Shown here piece by piece: positions 43,477-53,016 of a stretch of DNA of 64,000 nt (its first letter is position 1; the number at the start of each line of letters is the position of its first letter). The stretch lies in NCBI RefSeq assembly GCF_023823125.1, contig NZ_CP090949.1, positions 3,062,001-3,126,000 on the forward strand. Direction: 5' to 3'. Made by a program: the position numbers and the translations under genes. The stretch comes from Erythrobacter aurantius. Lineage in GTDB: Bacteria > Pseudomonadota > Alphaproteobacteria > Sphingomonadales > Sphingomonadaceae. The notes beneath the pieces are model-generated. The model was not told the DNA's origin and did not search any database. It was given only the letters and a program-made list of their open reading frames with translations.

Positions 43477-44106
43477 ATGGCAAGCCAATCGAAAGCCGTC
43501 GACGACGTTACGCGACGCAAGAGCCCCAAGCAGCAAAGGGCGCTCGCTACTGCGGAAGCGATTGTGCAGGCGACTCAGCAGATCATCGTCAAGGACGGCT
43601 ACAAGGCCGCCACCACCAATCGCATCGCCGAAACCGCTGGGGTGAGCGTGGGCTCGCTTTACCAATATTTCCCCAACAAGCAGGCGATTGTTCGCACATT
43701 GATCGAAGAGACGGTGACCAATGCCGCAGTGCGTGTGCGCGGCATGTTGAGGGACCTGATGGACGTCCCGCTTGAACCTGCCCTGCGACAGATCATGACT
43801 GTGCTGGTCGAGGTCTATAAGGAAAACGACTTCGTCTTGTTCCGCATCCTCGACGAGGTGCCAGAGCTGAAGGATTACACGCAGAATCTGGCGATCGAGA
43901 TCCACACGCATTCGACCAATCTGGCGTTCCTTGAACAGCATCAGCATGAACTGAAAGTGCAGGACCTCAAGACCTCGCTGCTGCTGATCGAGCGGGCGAC
44001 CATCCACAGCATCGAGTGCTATCTCGACAAGAACCCGACCAATATCACCGAGCAGCAGTTCATCGACGAACTGACCCGCATGGCGCTTAACTATTTGTCG
44101 AAGTGA
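43477..44106 (+). CDS. TetR-family transcriptional regulator
   Basis: The 209-residue protein has the helix-turn-helix T-T-N-R-I-A-E-T-A-G-V-S-V-G-S-L-Y-Q-Y-F near residue 40-60 and a variable ligand domain. The ATG at 43477 has GAGG upstream at a normal distance; a possible start at 43459 would add six residues. It lies between DUF1330 and crotonase genes that face each other away from it, and probably represses one of the nearby operons. Confidence 0.9.
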   Translation: MASQSKAVDDVTRRKSPKQQRALATAEAIVQATQQIIVKDGYKAATTNRIAETAGVSVGSLYQYFPNKQAIVRTLIEETVTNAAVRVRGMLRDLMDVPLEPALRQIMTVLVEVYKENDFVLFRILDEVPELKDYTQNLAIEIHTHSTNLAFLEQHQHELKVQDLKTSLLLIERATIHSIECYLDKNPTNITEQQFIDELTRMALNYLSK

Positions 44107-44889
44107 CTATTTCGCGCCGCTGCGCCGCGCGAGAAAGGCTTTGACATAATCGGTCTGTAGGAGATCGTGAAAGGCGTGAGCCTCAGCGTCGATGGCGCCT
44201 TTTGACCTGTGCGCATGCGGCTCTTTCATCAGCCGCTTTGTCTCGCGCACGGCTTCCGGCGAGCGGCTGGCAATCGTGCGACCCACGCCAAGAGCATGCC
44301 CGATCAAATCGTCAGGCAGATGAGTGGAATTTGCGATGCGCAGGTCAACAGCCTCCTGTGCCGAACACCCGCCATCAATCAGAACCAACTCCATCGCCGT
44401 GCTGTGACCAAACAGCTGCGGACCAAGGAATGTCGTTCCGAACTCGGGGATCAGACCCATTTCCATAAAGGGAAATTTGAGTTTCGCAGTGCTTGCAAGA
44501 TAGACGAAGTCGCAATGGAACAGCATCGTTGCGCCGATGCCGATCGCATCTCCATTTACCGCTCCAATCAGGGGCTTGGGGAAGGTCGACAGTAGCTGCA
44601 TGAAGCGAAACGATGGCTTTTCTTCGGGCTTCATCGAAAGCCCGCGTGCAAAACCGCTGACGTCGTGCCCCGCGGTAAAGATCGAGCCTTTGCCCGTAAG
44701 CACTACCGCGCGCACGGCCTCGTCATCGCGAGCCGTTTCGAGCATGCGGTTGATCGCTTCATACATCTCATATGTGATCGCATTGCGCTTATCCGGGCGA
44801 TCCAGCGCAATGATCAAAGTGCCCTCGTCTGCGTCCACAGCCAGGCCTTCGACCACCATTGTCACATAGTTATGATTTGAATTGCCCAT
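44107..44889 (-). CDS. Enoyl-CoA hydratase/isomerase (crotonase)
   Basis: The 260-residue protein has I-I-A-L-D-R-P-D-K-R-N-A-I-T, I-F-T-A-G-H-D-V-S-G-F and A-V-N-G-D-A-I-G-I-G-A-T-M. At the site of the usual catalytic glutamates it has M-G-L-I-P-E-F-G-T-T, which fits isomerase-type members. Its stop directly abuts the TetR stop (convergent). The 211 bases between it and the P450 gene hold the P450 promoter region. Confidence 0.88.
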   Translation of the reverse strand: MGNSNHNYVTMVVEGLAVDADEGTLIIALDRPDKRNAITYEMYEAINRMLETARDDEAVRAVVLTGKGSIFTAGHDVSGFARGLSMKPEEKPSFRFMQLLSTFPKPLIGAVNGDAIGIGATMLFHCDFVYLASTAKLKFPFMEMGLIPEFGTTFLGPQLFGHSTAMELVLIDGGCSAQEAVDLRIANSTHLPDDLIGHALGVGRTIASRSPEAVRETKRLMKEPHAHRSKGAIDAEAHAFHDLLQTDYVKAFLARRSGAK

Positions 44890-45100
44890 CGACGCCCTAC
44901 CTCTCCTGCCAGATGGAGAACTAGCCCAAACCGGTCCGTCAGAACGTAAGTTTTGGCTCGCTTTCACCGCCTGTGCGCGAATGCGAGTATCTCATGAGAA
45001 GAGGCTGACCTTATCGTTTCAAGCATCGAAGTAGAGGCGAAGACAGGCAGCACAGGCCTGCAAAATCGCCTGAGGATAGCCCCAAGGGAAGGTATCCAAG

Positions 45101-46285
45101 TTGCTGGATTACGATCCATTTTCAGACGAAGCCATGCGCGATCCGCGCGCGATCTACGAACAGCTCCGACTGCGCGATGGCCCCTATTTCGTCGAGAAAT
45201 ACAACGCATGGGCGCTCGTCCATTTCGAGGATATCTGGCAGGTCAGCACCAAGCACGAACAAGACATCACCTTTACCGCCGGACAGCCGCTCACCAATGT
45301 GCTGTTGGGCGAGCCGGTGCCGCATTGCTTTGTCAGCATGGACCTCAGCGAGCACCGCAAGTGGCGCAATGTCATCCATGCCGACTACAAGAAAAGCACG
45401 GTCGAGCAGGATCGCGAGCGCATCACTACGCTCGCTCGCGAGATCCTCGCCCCGCTCCAGGAACGCGGGAGTTTCGACTTTTATCGCGAGTATGTGAACC
45501 CGGTGCTCGCCATCAACGCGGGCCATAACCTTGGGCTTTCGCGCGAGAACTCAATCGAGTGGCGGCGGCTGATCGACGAGACCATGCACCGCGAACCGGG
45601 GCAGATCGGCACTTCGTCGCAGCGCAATCAAGCTGCGGGGATGGAACTGTTCGGCCAACTCCACGGCTATGTGCAATCCCTTCGCGCCGACACCGAGAAG
45701 GCAGGCGGGCATGTCGCCAAATACATGGCCGCCGAAGTCGACGGCAAACGCATGGAGGATCAGGACCTCGTCAACCTGATGGTCGTGTTCCTGACCGTCG
45801 GATCGGGGACTACGCCCAATACCTGCGCGGCTGCGGTCTATCACCTTGCCAAGCATCCCGAACAAAAGGCGCAAGTGCTGGCTGACCTCAGCCTTGTGCC
45901 CAAGCTGTTTTTCGAAGCAGCGCGGGTGGATCAGCCGACCAACATCCTTTGCCGCCGTGCGATCAACGATTTCGATCTGCGCGGCACACCGATCAAGGCC
46001 GGTCAGAACCTGATGATGGTCTATGCCTCGGCCAACCGCGACGAAGCTGAATTCGAGCACGCGGCAGAGTTCGATATTCACCGCAGCTACAAGCGCGACC
46101 TGACCTTTGGTGTCGGCGGCCACATGTGCCTCGGCATGCATCTTGCCACCATGACCGGCACCATTCTCCTCGAAGAATTCTTCAAAATCTCAGGAGATTA
46201 TCAGGTCGACTTCGCAAACTGCACCCGTGCCTACGGGGAGTTCCTGTCAGGCTTCGATCACCTGCCGCTGACAATCGCCAAATGA
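45101..46285 (+). CDS. Cytochrome P450
   Basis: The 394-residue protein has the E-A-A-R (ExxR) motif near 272 and the haem loop F-G-V-G-G-H-M-C-L-G near 335-344 with cysteine ligand at 342. In the I-helix near 233-238 it has V-G-S-G-T-T, so the usual acidic residue before the Thr is Gly. It begins with TTG, supported by AAGGGAAGG 8 bases upstream. It leads the operon to 50984 and probably hydroxylates the substrate; ferredoxin partners are not in the window. Confidence 0.9.
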   Translation: MLDYDPFSDEAMRDPRAIYEQLRLRDGPYFVEKYNAWALVHFEDIWQVSTKHEQDITFTAGQPLTNVLLGEPVPHCFVSMDLSEHRKWRNVIHADYKKSTVEQDRERITTLAREILAPLQERGSFDFYREYVNPVLAINAGHNLGLSRENSIEWRRLIDETMHREPGQIGTSSQRNQAAGMELFGQLHGYVQSLRADTEKAGGHVAKYMAAEVDGKRMEDQDLVNLMVVFLTVGSGTTPNTCAAAVYHLAKHPEQKAQVLADLSLVPKLFFEAARVDQPTNILCRRAINDFDLRGTPIKAGQNLMMVYASANRDEAEFEHAAEFDIHRSYKRDLTFGVGGHMCLGMHLATMTGTILLEEFFKISGDYQVDFANCTRAYGEFLSGFDHLPLTIAK

Positions 46286-46316
46286 CCACGCGCCTCTGCG
46301 CGAAGGAGACTATACC

Positions 46317-47294
46317 ATGGCCGTTCGTAGTTTAGGATATCTCGGTTTCGCCGCACCCGACCCGGCGGTCTGGCTGGAATATGCAACTGAAATCCTCGGC
46401 CTGATGCCCGCGCGCGCCTGCGCCGGGGAAGACTGGGGTATCCCGATGATCCCCGATTCCGGGCCAAAGAGCGCGGGCAGCGGCGTGGGCGAGGATGGCA
46501 GTGTCTATCTGAAGATGGACGACTGGCAGTGGCGCATCGCGGTCCATCCGCACGTAAGCAATCGCGGGCTGCTCTACATGGGGCTCGAAGTCGAGGACCA
46601 GATCGACCTCGAAGCGCAGGTCGAACGCCTCAATGCGGCGGGCCACAGCGCAACCATTGGCAGCGCCGAACAGGCCGCCGCGCGGTCGGTGACCGGGATC
46701 GCATATACGAGTGACCCCTGCGGCAACGCGATCGAGCTGTTCTATGGCCCGGTCATCGACCGCAAGTTTGTGTCCCCCAAGGACATGAAGTTTCTCGCTG
46801 GCTCGCTCGGCGCCGGGCATGTGAACCTGCTCACTGCGGGTAAACTCGAAGAAGCACAGGACTTCTACACCCGCGTGCTTGGGTTTGAACTGACCGACTA
46901 CATCCACTTCGGCGGCGGCAATGTCGCAAACTTCTACCGCTGCAATGCGCGCCATCATTCGGTTGGCCTGCTCAAGGTTGGTCAGGCAATCGGCATCCAT
47001 CATCTGATGCTCGAAGTGACCGATATCGACATGGTGCTGCAAGCGCATGAGCGGGTGAACGAGGCAGGCATCACGATTACCTCGACATTGGGCCGCCATG
47101 CCAATGACCAGATGCTGTCTTTCTATATGCGCAGCCCCTTCGGCTTCGAGGTCGAGGTTGGGTATGACGGCAGGCTGGTGGACGAGACGTGGTCGGCAAA
47201 CCAGTTCGTCGAGGGTGACCTTTGGGGCCATCGCGGACTTGATCCCGAAACGATCGCCAAGAAACTTGCTTCAATGCCGCAGGCTGCCGAATGA
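46317..47294 (+). CDS. Extradiol ring-cleavage dioxygenase (two-domain VOC type)
   Basis: The 325-residue protein has two VOC domains as in BphC/HsaC-type enzymes. The iron ligands are visible: His in A-G-H-V-N-L-L near 168, His in I-H-H-L-M-L near 228, and Glu in F-G-F-E-V-E-V near 278. The final G-Y-D-G-R-L-V is also typical. It cleaves a catechol next to its hydroxyl pair. It lies 31 bases after the P450 gene and overlaps the next gene by four bases. The exact catechol is unknown. Confidence 0.92.
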   Translation: MAVRSLGYLGFAAPDPAVWLEYATEILGLMPARACAGEDWGIPMIPDSGPKSAGSGVGEDGSVYLKMDDWQWRIAVHPHVSNRGLLYMGLEVEDQIDLEAQVERLNAAGHSATIGSAEQAAARSVTGIAYTSDPCGNAIELFYGPVIDRKFVSPKDMKFLAGSLGAGHVNLLTAGKLEEAQDFYTRVLGFELTDYIHFGGGNVANFYRCNARHHSVGLLKVGQAIGIHHLMLEVTDIDMVLQAHERVNEAGITITSTLGRHANDQMLSFYMRSPFGFEVEVGYDGRLVDETWSANQFVEGDLWGHRGLDPETIAKKLASMPQAAE

Positions 47295-47707
47295 GCGCGC
47301 AGTCCTGCCTCGCCGGTCCCGCGCTCGACGTGGGTCTAGTTACCAATGCGCTTGAGGCACAGCTCGGCTTTTATTGCGGCATTCTGGGCCTGCCCAAGAG
47401 CGGTGAAGTCTCAATTCCCGGGGTCGGCACGATCCATCGGCTCGCAGCAGGCGCGAGCGTGCTGCGACTGATGGTTCCCGAGCAGGCAGCACAAGAGGTG
47501 GACAACAGCGGCTTCTTCAGTGGTTCAACCGGCATCCGCTATATCGCCATCAAGGTAACCGGCCTTGCAGACGTTATCGCACAGATCGAGGAAAAGGGCT
47601 TTCGCACCATTGTCCCGACCCGCGAACTGCGCCCGGGCGTTCAAGTTGCCATAGTCGGCGATGCCGATGGCAATGCGGTTGAGCTGATGGAGGAGCAGGC
47701 GACATGA
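47291..47707 (+). CDS. VOC-family protein
   Basis: The 138-residue protein is a single VOC domain with V-T-N-A-L-E-A-Q-L-G-F-Y-C-G-I-L-G-L at the start and V-G-D-A-D-G-N-A-V-E-L at the end. It overlaps both neighbours as ATGA and lies between the extradiol dioxygenase and an acyl-CoA dehydrogenase. It may be an epimerase- or isomerase-like step or an accessory dioxygenase-related protein; this is not resolved. Confidence 0.82.
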   Translation: MSAQSCLAGPALDVGLVTNALEAQLGFYCGILGLPKSGEVSIPGVGTIHRLAAGASVLRLMVPEQAAQEVDNSGFFSGSTGIRYIAIKVTGLADVIAQIEEKGFRTIVPTRELRPGVQVAIVGDADGNAVELMEEQAT

Positions 47708-48894
47708 ACTTCGCATTCGCTCCTGAAGAAGAGGCGTTCCTCGAAGATTTTCGCGGCTTCCTTGCCAAGGAAAAGTGCCGACCCGACGCCGACATAATCT
47801 TCGCCCCATGGCGCGAAACCGATTCCTGGCTGGTCGACTCGCCTGAACGCCGCGCCTTCATGAAGCGGCTCGCCGAGGCAGGCTATATCGGCATGTCGTG
47901 GGACAAGGAGTTTGGCGGCCGCGAGATGCCCGGCGTCTATGACTACCTCCTCAACGAACAGCTTTCGAGCGATGGCGCGCCTATTATTGGCAAGGGCGTG
48001 GGCTGCATCGGCAAGACCCTCATCGCGCATGGCAATGAGGCATTGAAGCGCCGTTTCCTCCCGCAGATCCTCGCTGCCGACATCGAATTTGCGCTCGGCT
48101 ATTCGGAACCGTCGGCAGGCTCAGACCTTGCCTCGCTGCGGCTCAGGGCTGAACGCGATGGCGATGAGTGGGTGCTCAACGGGCAGAAGATGTGGACCAC
48201 TTCTGCCCATTTCGCCGACTGGTACTGGGTCGCCGCGCGGACCGATACCGAAGTGCCCAAGCACAAGGGTATCAGCGTGTTTATCGTGCCGATGGATCAT
48301 CCCGGTCTGACCGTGCGCGAGATCAAAACCATGGGCGATCACCGGACGAACGAAGTGTTCTTCGACAATGTCCGGGTGCCGGCCGAATTCCTCGTCGGAG
48401 AGGAAAACGCCGGCTGGCGTTATGTCTGCGAGGCGCTCGATTACGAGCGGTTCTCGCTCTACACCGTCGGCCCTCTGCTGTTGAAATTCGAGGCATTGGT
48501 AGAGCTCGCAAAGCTGGTCCACAGCAACGGCATCCCGCTTTCGAAGGACCCCGTAGTGCGCGATCAGATCGCTGGTTTCGCTATCGAGGTCGAGATGGCG
48601 ACAATGCTCCAGCGCCGCGTCATCGCCAAGGCCAGCAAGGGCGAAGTGCCCACCGTCGAAGCAGCGATGTACAAATTCTACAGCACTGCGCTTGGCCGCC
48701 GTATCGCGAACTTCGGAATGGACTGCCTGGGCCCGCTCGGTCTGTTGAGCCACGAGGCGCCTGGTGCACCGTTCGAGGGTCGATGGGAGCTGTCGGACCG
48801 CGCGACCGTGGTGGACACGATTGGAGGAGGATCGAGCGAAGTGCAAAAGAACATCGTGGCCCGACGCGGCCTCGGACTTGTGACGGACGCGTAG
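47704..48894 (+). CDS. Acyl-CoA dehydrogenase, first of a pair
   Basis: The 396-residue protein has I-G-M-S-W-D-K-E-F-G-G, F-A-L-G-Y-S-E-P-S-A-G-S-D-L-A and a C-terminal D-T-I-G-G-G-S-S-E-V-Q-K-N-I-V-A-R-R. It overlaps the VOC gene and is followed after 2 bases by a second acyl-CoA dehydrogenase gene. Such tandem pairs form heteromers that act on steroid-type side-chain or ring CoA esters. That is family knowledge; the substrate is inferred only from context. Confidence 0.92.
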   Translation: MNFAFAPEEEAFLEDFRGFLAKEKCRPDADIIFAPWRETDSWLVDSPERRAFMKRLAEAGYIGMSWDKEFGGREMPGVYDYLLNEQLSSDGAPIIGKGVGCIGKTLIAHGNEALKRRFLPQILAADIEFALGYSEPSAGSDLASLRLRAERDGDEWVLNGQKMWTTSAHFADWYWVAARTDTEVPKHKGISVFIVPMDHPGLTVREIKTMGDHRTNEVFFDNVRVPAEFLVGEENAGWRYVCEALDYERFSLYTVGPLLLKFEALVELAKLVHSNGIPLSKDPVVRDQIAGFAIEVEMATMLQRRVIAKASKGEVPTVEAAMYKFYSTALGRRIANFGMDCLGPLGLLSHEAPGAPFEGRWELSDRATVVDTIGGGSSEVQKNIVARRGLGLVTDA

Positions 48895-48896
48895 CA

Positions 48897-49991
48897 ATGG
48901 ATCTCGATTTCACCGAAGAACAGGACCTGCTGCGCGAGACCACTCGGCGCATTTGCGATGCCTCGTTCGATTCCTGCATGGTCCGCGCGCTCGAAAAGCA
49001 GGACAATGGCTTTAACCGCGCGTTCTGGCACGCGCTGGGTGAAGCGGGCCTGTGCGGTCTGCGTATCGACGAAAGCCATAGCGGTGCTGAACTGGGCTCT
49101 CTCGAACTGGCTATCCTGTTTGAGGAGTTTGGACGAAAACTCGCCTCGTCGCCGTTCATGGCGAGTTGCGTCCATGCGGCTGCAATCCTTGGATCCGCTG
49201 GCGGCGAAATGGCGCGCGAATGGCTCCCGGCCATTGCCCAGGGCGAGGCGATCGTGGTGCCTGCCTGGATCGAAAACGACCTCGGCCCTGCCGGAGCAGG
49301 CACCACCGCACGCTTCGCCAATGGCCGGCTGCATGCCACCAAATCGCTTGTCCCCTTTGCAGGGATCGCAGACGCCTTCCTCGTTCATGCAGAGTGCTCA
49401 GAGGGGCATTGCTGGGTTCTTGTTCCGAGAGCTGCAGAAGGCGTGCAGATTGCGCCTCAGGTCAATCATGCCTCGCAGCCCGTGTTTCAGGTTAGCTTCG
49501 ATGCGGTTCCTGTGTCCGACGCGCTTGTGATCGCGGCAACACAGTACCCGATGCAAGACAGCCGCTTCGAAGATGTCCTGATCGCCACCGCGGCTGAAGC
49601 CGTCGGCGCTGCCGACAGCGTGCTTGCGATCACCTGCAACTACGCGAACGAGCGCCAACAGTTCGGCCGTCTGATTTCTGCATTTCAGGCAATTTCGCAC
49701 CCGCTCGCCGAATGCGCGACAGAGCTCGAAGCCGCGCGTTATCTCACCTATCAGGCTGCTTGGGCCAAGGATGAGGGGCGTCCCTGCACAAGGCTCGCCC
49801 AGATGGCCAAGGTAGCTGCCACTAGGACATTCCGCCGCACCGCTACTGTAGCGGTGCAGGTTCATGGCGGCCTCGGCTATGCGACAGAAGGCGAGCCGCA
49901 GCTCTACTACCGGCGCTCCAAGCACCACGAGCTGAACCACGGCACTCCTGCGAGCCTGCGCGCCGAGATTGCCGCGGCGATACTGGATTGA
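48897..49991 (+). CDS. Acyl-CoA dehydrogenase, second of a pair
   Basis: The 364-residue protein shows the N-terminal F-T-E-E-Q-D-L-L-R-E-T-T-R and the C-terminal E-R-Q-Q-F-G-R-L-I-S-A-F-Q-A-I-S-H region, ending with V-Q-V-H-G-G-L-G-Y-A-T-E. The middle beta domain is less conserved than in its neighbour, which fits a structural partner. It begins 2 bases after the first dehydrogenase and is followed by a MaoC pair, the expected next step. Confidence 0.9.
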   Translation: MDLDFTEEQDLLRETTRRICDASFDSCMVRALEKQDNGFNRAFWHALGEAGLCGLRIDESHSGAELGSLELAILFEEFGRKLASSPFMASCVHAAAILGSAGGEMAREWLPAIAQGEAIVVPAWIENDLGPAGAGTTARFANGRLHATKSLVPFAGIADAFLVHAECSEGHCWVLVPRAAEGVQIAPQVNHASQPVFQVSFDAVPVSDALVIAATQYPMQDSRFEDVLIATAAEAVGAADSVLAITCNYANERQQFGRLISAFQAISHPLAECATELEAARYLTYQAAWAKDEGRPCTRLAQMAKVAATRTFRRTATVAVQVHGGLGYATEGEPQLYYRRSKHHELNHGTPASLRAEIAAAILD

Positions 49992-49992
49992 G

Positions 49993-50514
49993 ATGAGCGA
50001 CGACGCGCTGCCACCTGAGATTGCTGCGCTCATCGGAGTGCCGCAATACGAAGCCGCACCGCGTGTCACCGTCAATACCGGGAATGTCCGGGCGATGTGT
50101 GCAGCCGCGGGGAATGCCAATCCGGCTTGGTGGGACGCAGATCAATCGAAAGCTCTGCTCGGCGCAGCCTTTGCACCGCCGTCTATGCTCCCGGCTTGGG
50201 GACGGCCCGATTTGTGGGAACCGGGTCGCCCTGTCTCAGAGAAGGCTTTGCAGGCACATTTCGATCTCAAGGACCTGCTCGGCTATGAGGCCTCTGTGGC
50301 GGTATCCTACACCACCAGTTTTTACGCAGCAGCTGAATTTGGCGACCAGTTCCACACCCGCCAGATCATGCGCGAAGTCGGCCCGATAAAGACCACGCGC
50401 CTCGGCACAGGCCGGTTCTGGACGGTCGAGATGGAATATCTCGATACCCTTGGCGAAGTTGCGGGGGTCGAGAGCTATGTCTTTTTCGGTTTTGCGAAGG
50501 ATACCGCCGCATGA
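49993..50514 (+). CDS. MaoC-like dehydratase, first subunit (FAS1-like)
   Basis: The 173-residue protein has the hot-dog fold pattern A-A-G-N-A-N-P-A-W-W-D near 40 and A-F-A-P-P-S-M-L-P-A-W, related to the FAS1-like dehydratase half of MaoC hydratases. The catalytic Asp-His pair is not obvious, so it is likely the substrate-binding half. It overlaps the next MaoC gene as ATGA. The two would form a heteromeric enoyl-CoA hydratase. Confidence 0.78.
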   Translation: MSDDALPPEIAALIGVPQYEAAPRVTVNTGNVRAMCAAAGNANPAWWDADQSKALLGAAFAPPSMLPAWGRPDLWEPGRPVSEKALQAHFDLKDLLGYEASVAVSYTTSFYAAAEFGDQFHTRQIMREVGPIKTTRLGTGRFWTVEMEYLDTLGEVAGVESYVFFGFAKDTAA

Positions 50515-50984
50515 GCGTGATCTTCGCCGATCTCGCAGTAGGCGACACATTGCCCGAATTGCGCCTCACCATCTCGGCAACGCAGATCGTTGCTGGCGCG
50601 CTCGCGAGCCGCGACTATTCGCCGCTCCACCATGACCATAACTACGCTCGGGAAACAGCCAAACAGCGCGACATCTTTGCCAATACGCAGTTCCAGGCAG
50701 CTCTATTCGAGCGCTATCTGCAAGACTGGGCAGGCCCGATGTGTCGCACCGCGCGCATGAAGTTCCTGATGATCAACTCGATCTTTCCGGCTTCTGATCT
50801 CACCATCCGTGGCAAGATTGCCAAGCTAGGCAGCGAGGAATGCGGCCCTGCTGCGACCATTGAGATCGAGGCGCGGGTTGAGGACCTTGTGGCGACGGCC
50901 TGCACCGTCCTGCTCGCCCTTCCCGCCGATACAGGCGACAATCCGTGGTCCCGCACGGGCACAAACTGGCTCCGGCGCGGATAA
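50511..50984 (+). CDS. MaoC-like enoyl-CoA hydratase, second subunit
   Basis: The 157-residue protein carries the hydratase 2 motif A-S-R-D-Y-S-P-L-H-H-D near 33-43, which supplies the catalytic Asp and His. It is the last gene of the P450 operon; its stop lies 6 bases from the convergent SDR gene. With the partner above it would hydrate an enoyl-CoA with a bulky acyl group. Confidence 0.87.
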   Translation: MSVIFADLAVGDTLPELRLTISATQIVAGALASRDYSPLHHDHNYARETAKQRDIFANTQFQAALFERYLQDWAGPMCRTARMKFLMINSIFPASDLTIRGKIAKLGSEECGPAATIEIEARVEDLVATACTVLLALPADTGDNPWSRTGTNWLRRG

Positions 50985-50990
50985 GCGATT

Positions 50991-51764
50991 TCAGGCTGTG
51001 ATATGAAACCCGCCATCAATGGCGAGATGCTGCCCGGTGATGTAGGACGCGGCATCCGAGAGCAGGAAGCAGGTCGCAGGCGCGACGTCTTCGGGGGTCG
51101 AGAAGCGATTGAGCGGGATGCTCTCAAGATAGCGTCCGCGAAACTTCTCTTGCCGGATCGTTTCAGTCATCGCCGTTTCGACGAGGCCATAGCACACGCT
51201 GTTCACATTGATGTTGAACCGCCCCCACTCGCGCGCAGCGCTCATGGTGAGGCCCAGCACCCCTGCTTTGGCCGCGCCGTAGTTGATCTGGCCGAAAGTC
51301 CCGCGCCGTCCGGCGTCGGAGGAGACATTGACGATCGAACCGGGGTTCGTATCGCCCGCCTTGGCTTTTTGCACCAGATGGCGCCCGACCGCCTGCAAAC
51401 ATTTGAATGCGCCGGTGAGATTAACGTCGATCACCGACTGCCACTGCGCAGAGGTCATATCAGTAATCATCGCCGCGCGCACGATGCCAGCATTGTTGAG
51501 GAGCCCGTGCAGCCCTCCAAGCTCTCGGTCGGTCTGCTCGACGACATGGGCGACAAAATCATCGTCGGTTACATCGCCCGCGAAGGTCCGAACCCGGTCA
51601 CTCGGCGCGTCGGCAAAGCTTTGCTTCAATGTGTCAGCCATCAGATCGACCGCGGCAATCGACGCCCCCATCGCAAGCGCGTGGTCGGACAAGGCTTTGC
51701 CAATACCCTGCGCCGCGCCGGTGACGATGATGACCTTGCCTGAAAGTGATGCGGGATTTTGCAC
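50991..51764 (-). CDS. Short-chain dehydrogenase/reductase
   Basis: The 257-residue protein has T-G-A-A-Q-G-I-G near 16-23, N-N-A-G near 90, and the active site S-S plus Y-G-A-A-K near 160. All SDR residues are present. The GTG start at 51764 has AAAGG upstream. It is the third gene of an operon with a HMGS-like/DUF35 protein and a thiolase, so it probably oxidises the 3-hydroxyacyl-CoA before the cleavage step. Confidence 0.9.
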   Translation of the reverse strand: MQNPASLSGKVIIVTGAAQGIGKALSDHALAMGASIAAVDLMADTLKQSFADAPSDRVRTFAGDVTDDDFVAHVVEQTDRELGGLHGLLNNAGIVRAAMITDMTSAQWQSVIDVNLTGAFKCLQAVGRHLVQKAKAGDTNPGSIVNVSSDAGRRGTFGQINYGAAKAGVLGLTMSAAREWGRFNINVNSVCYGLVETAMTETIRQEKFRGRYLESIPLNRFSTPEDVAPATCFLLSDAASYITGQHLAIDGGFHITA

Positions 51765-51810
51765 TGGAGAGCCTTTCTGAGATCGCGGGGGAAGAGCGCG
51801 CGGGCACGGA

Positions 51811-53016
51811 TCAGCTGCCGAGCTGACCCAGCACGGTCACCGCGCAGACATTGAAATTGGGAAAGCCGCCGAGATTGTGCGCGAGCGCCTTCTTGGGCCG
51901 TGTCAACTGGCGATCACCCGCAGTGCCGCGCAGCTGTTGATAGCATTCATAGACCATGCGCAGACCCGAAGCCCCGATCGGGTGACCGAAACACTTCAAG
52001 CCACCATCGATATTGCAAGCGACCTCACCATCGGCGTCGAACTTTCCGGCGAGCACATCGCGATAGCCCTCGCCCGGTTTGGACAGGCCAAGGTCCTCCA
52101 TCGTGACAAGTTCCGTGATCGAGAAGCAGTCATGGACCTCGACCATGGCGAGTTCCTTCACCGGGTCGGTGATCCCCGCCTCGTGATAGGCGCGCGCGAC
52201 CGCAACACGGGTGGTGTGAGCAAAGCTGCCGTCCCATGAACCGTGGGTCATCTCCATGCCGTTGCTGACCGAAACCTGAGAGGCCTTGATCGCGATAAGC
52301 TCGCCGGTCTTGCCCAGTTTCGCCGCCATTTCCGGCGTGGTGACAATCGCGCAGGCGGAGCCGTCGCTGACCCCGCAGCAATCGAACAGTCCGAGCGGAT
52401 AGGCGACCATCGGCGCCTTGAGCACTGCGTCTTTGCTGATCTGCCGCCGCAAATGCGCCTTGGGATTCTTCGATCCGTTCTCATGGCTCTTCCACGAGAT
52501 ATGCGCCATCGCTTCCTTGAGCGTGTCCATCGCGACGCCATGCTGGGTCGAATAGGCACTGGCGAACTGCGCGAAGGAGCCGGGTGCAGTTGCGCTCGGC
52601 TGCCACAGATCGTTGAACGTGCCCTTGCTGCGTTCTGGGAGGCCGCCGTAACCGGTGTCCTTGAGCTTCTCGACGCCTATCGCCATAGCGACATCGACCG
52701 CCCCCGATGCCACCGCATAGACCGCACCGCGCAAAGTTTCGGAACCGGTCGCACACAGGTTCTCGACGCGCGTCACCGGGATATTGGGCAGGCGCAGGCT
52801 TTGCGAGGCGGAAAGGCCCGACTTGCCGAGGTTCTGCTCGTCCATAGACAGCCCGAACCACGCTGCCTCAATCTGGTCGCGGTCGATACCCGCGTCGGCA
52901 ATCGCCTCCTGAAACGACTCTGCCAGCAGATCCTCAGCGCTCGATTCCCACCGCTCGCCAAAGCGCGAGCATCCCATTCCGAGAATGACGACCTTGTCGC
53001 GAATACCTTGCGCCAT
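51811..53016 (-). CDS. Thiolase/SCP-x-type acetyl-CoA acyltransferase-like protein
   Basis: The 401-residue protein has N-L-C-A-T-G-S-E with Cys88, V-H-D-C-F near 290, and C-F-G-H-P-I-G-A-S-G near 350. The Cys and His of thiolases are present, in the lipid-transfer-protein-type subfamily that also contains aldolases. It begins in a TGATG overlap with the DUF35 fusion gene, the usual genetic pairing for Ltp-type enzymes, and would act on a CoA ester after hydration. Confidence 0.88.
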   Translation of the reverse strand: MAQGIRDKVVILGMGCSRFGERWESSAEDLLAESFQEAIADAGIDRDQIEAAWFGLSMDEQNLGKSGLSASQSLRLPNIPVTRVENLCATGSETLRGAVYAVASGAVDVAMAIGVEKLKDTGYGGLPERSKGTFNDLWQPSATAPGSFAQFASAYSTQHGVAMDTLKEAMAHISWKSHENGSKNPKAHLRRQISKDAVLKAPMVAYPLGLFDCCGVSDGSACAIVTTPEMAAKLGKTGELIAIKASQVSVSNGMEMTHGSWDGSFAHTTRVAVARAYHEAGITDPVKELAMVEVHDCFSITELVTMEDLGLSKPGEGYRDVLAGKFDADGEVACNIDGGLKCFGHPIGASGLRMVYECYQQLRGTAGDRQLTRPKKALAHNLGGFPNFNVCAVTVLGQLGS

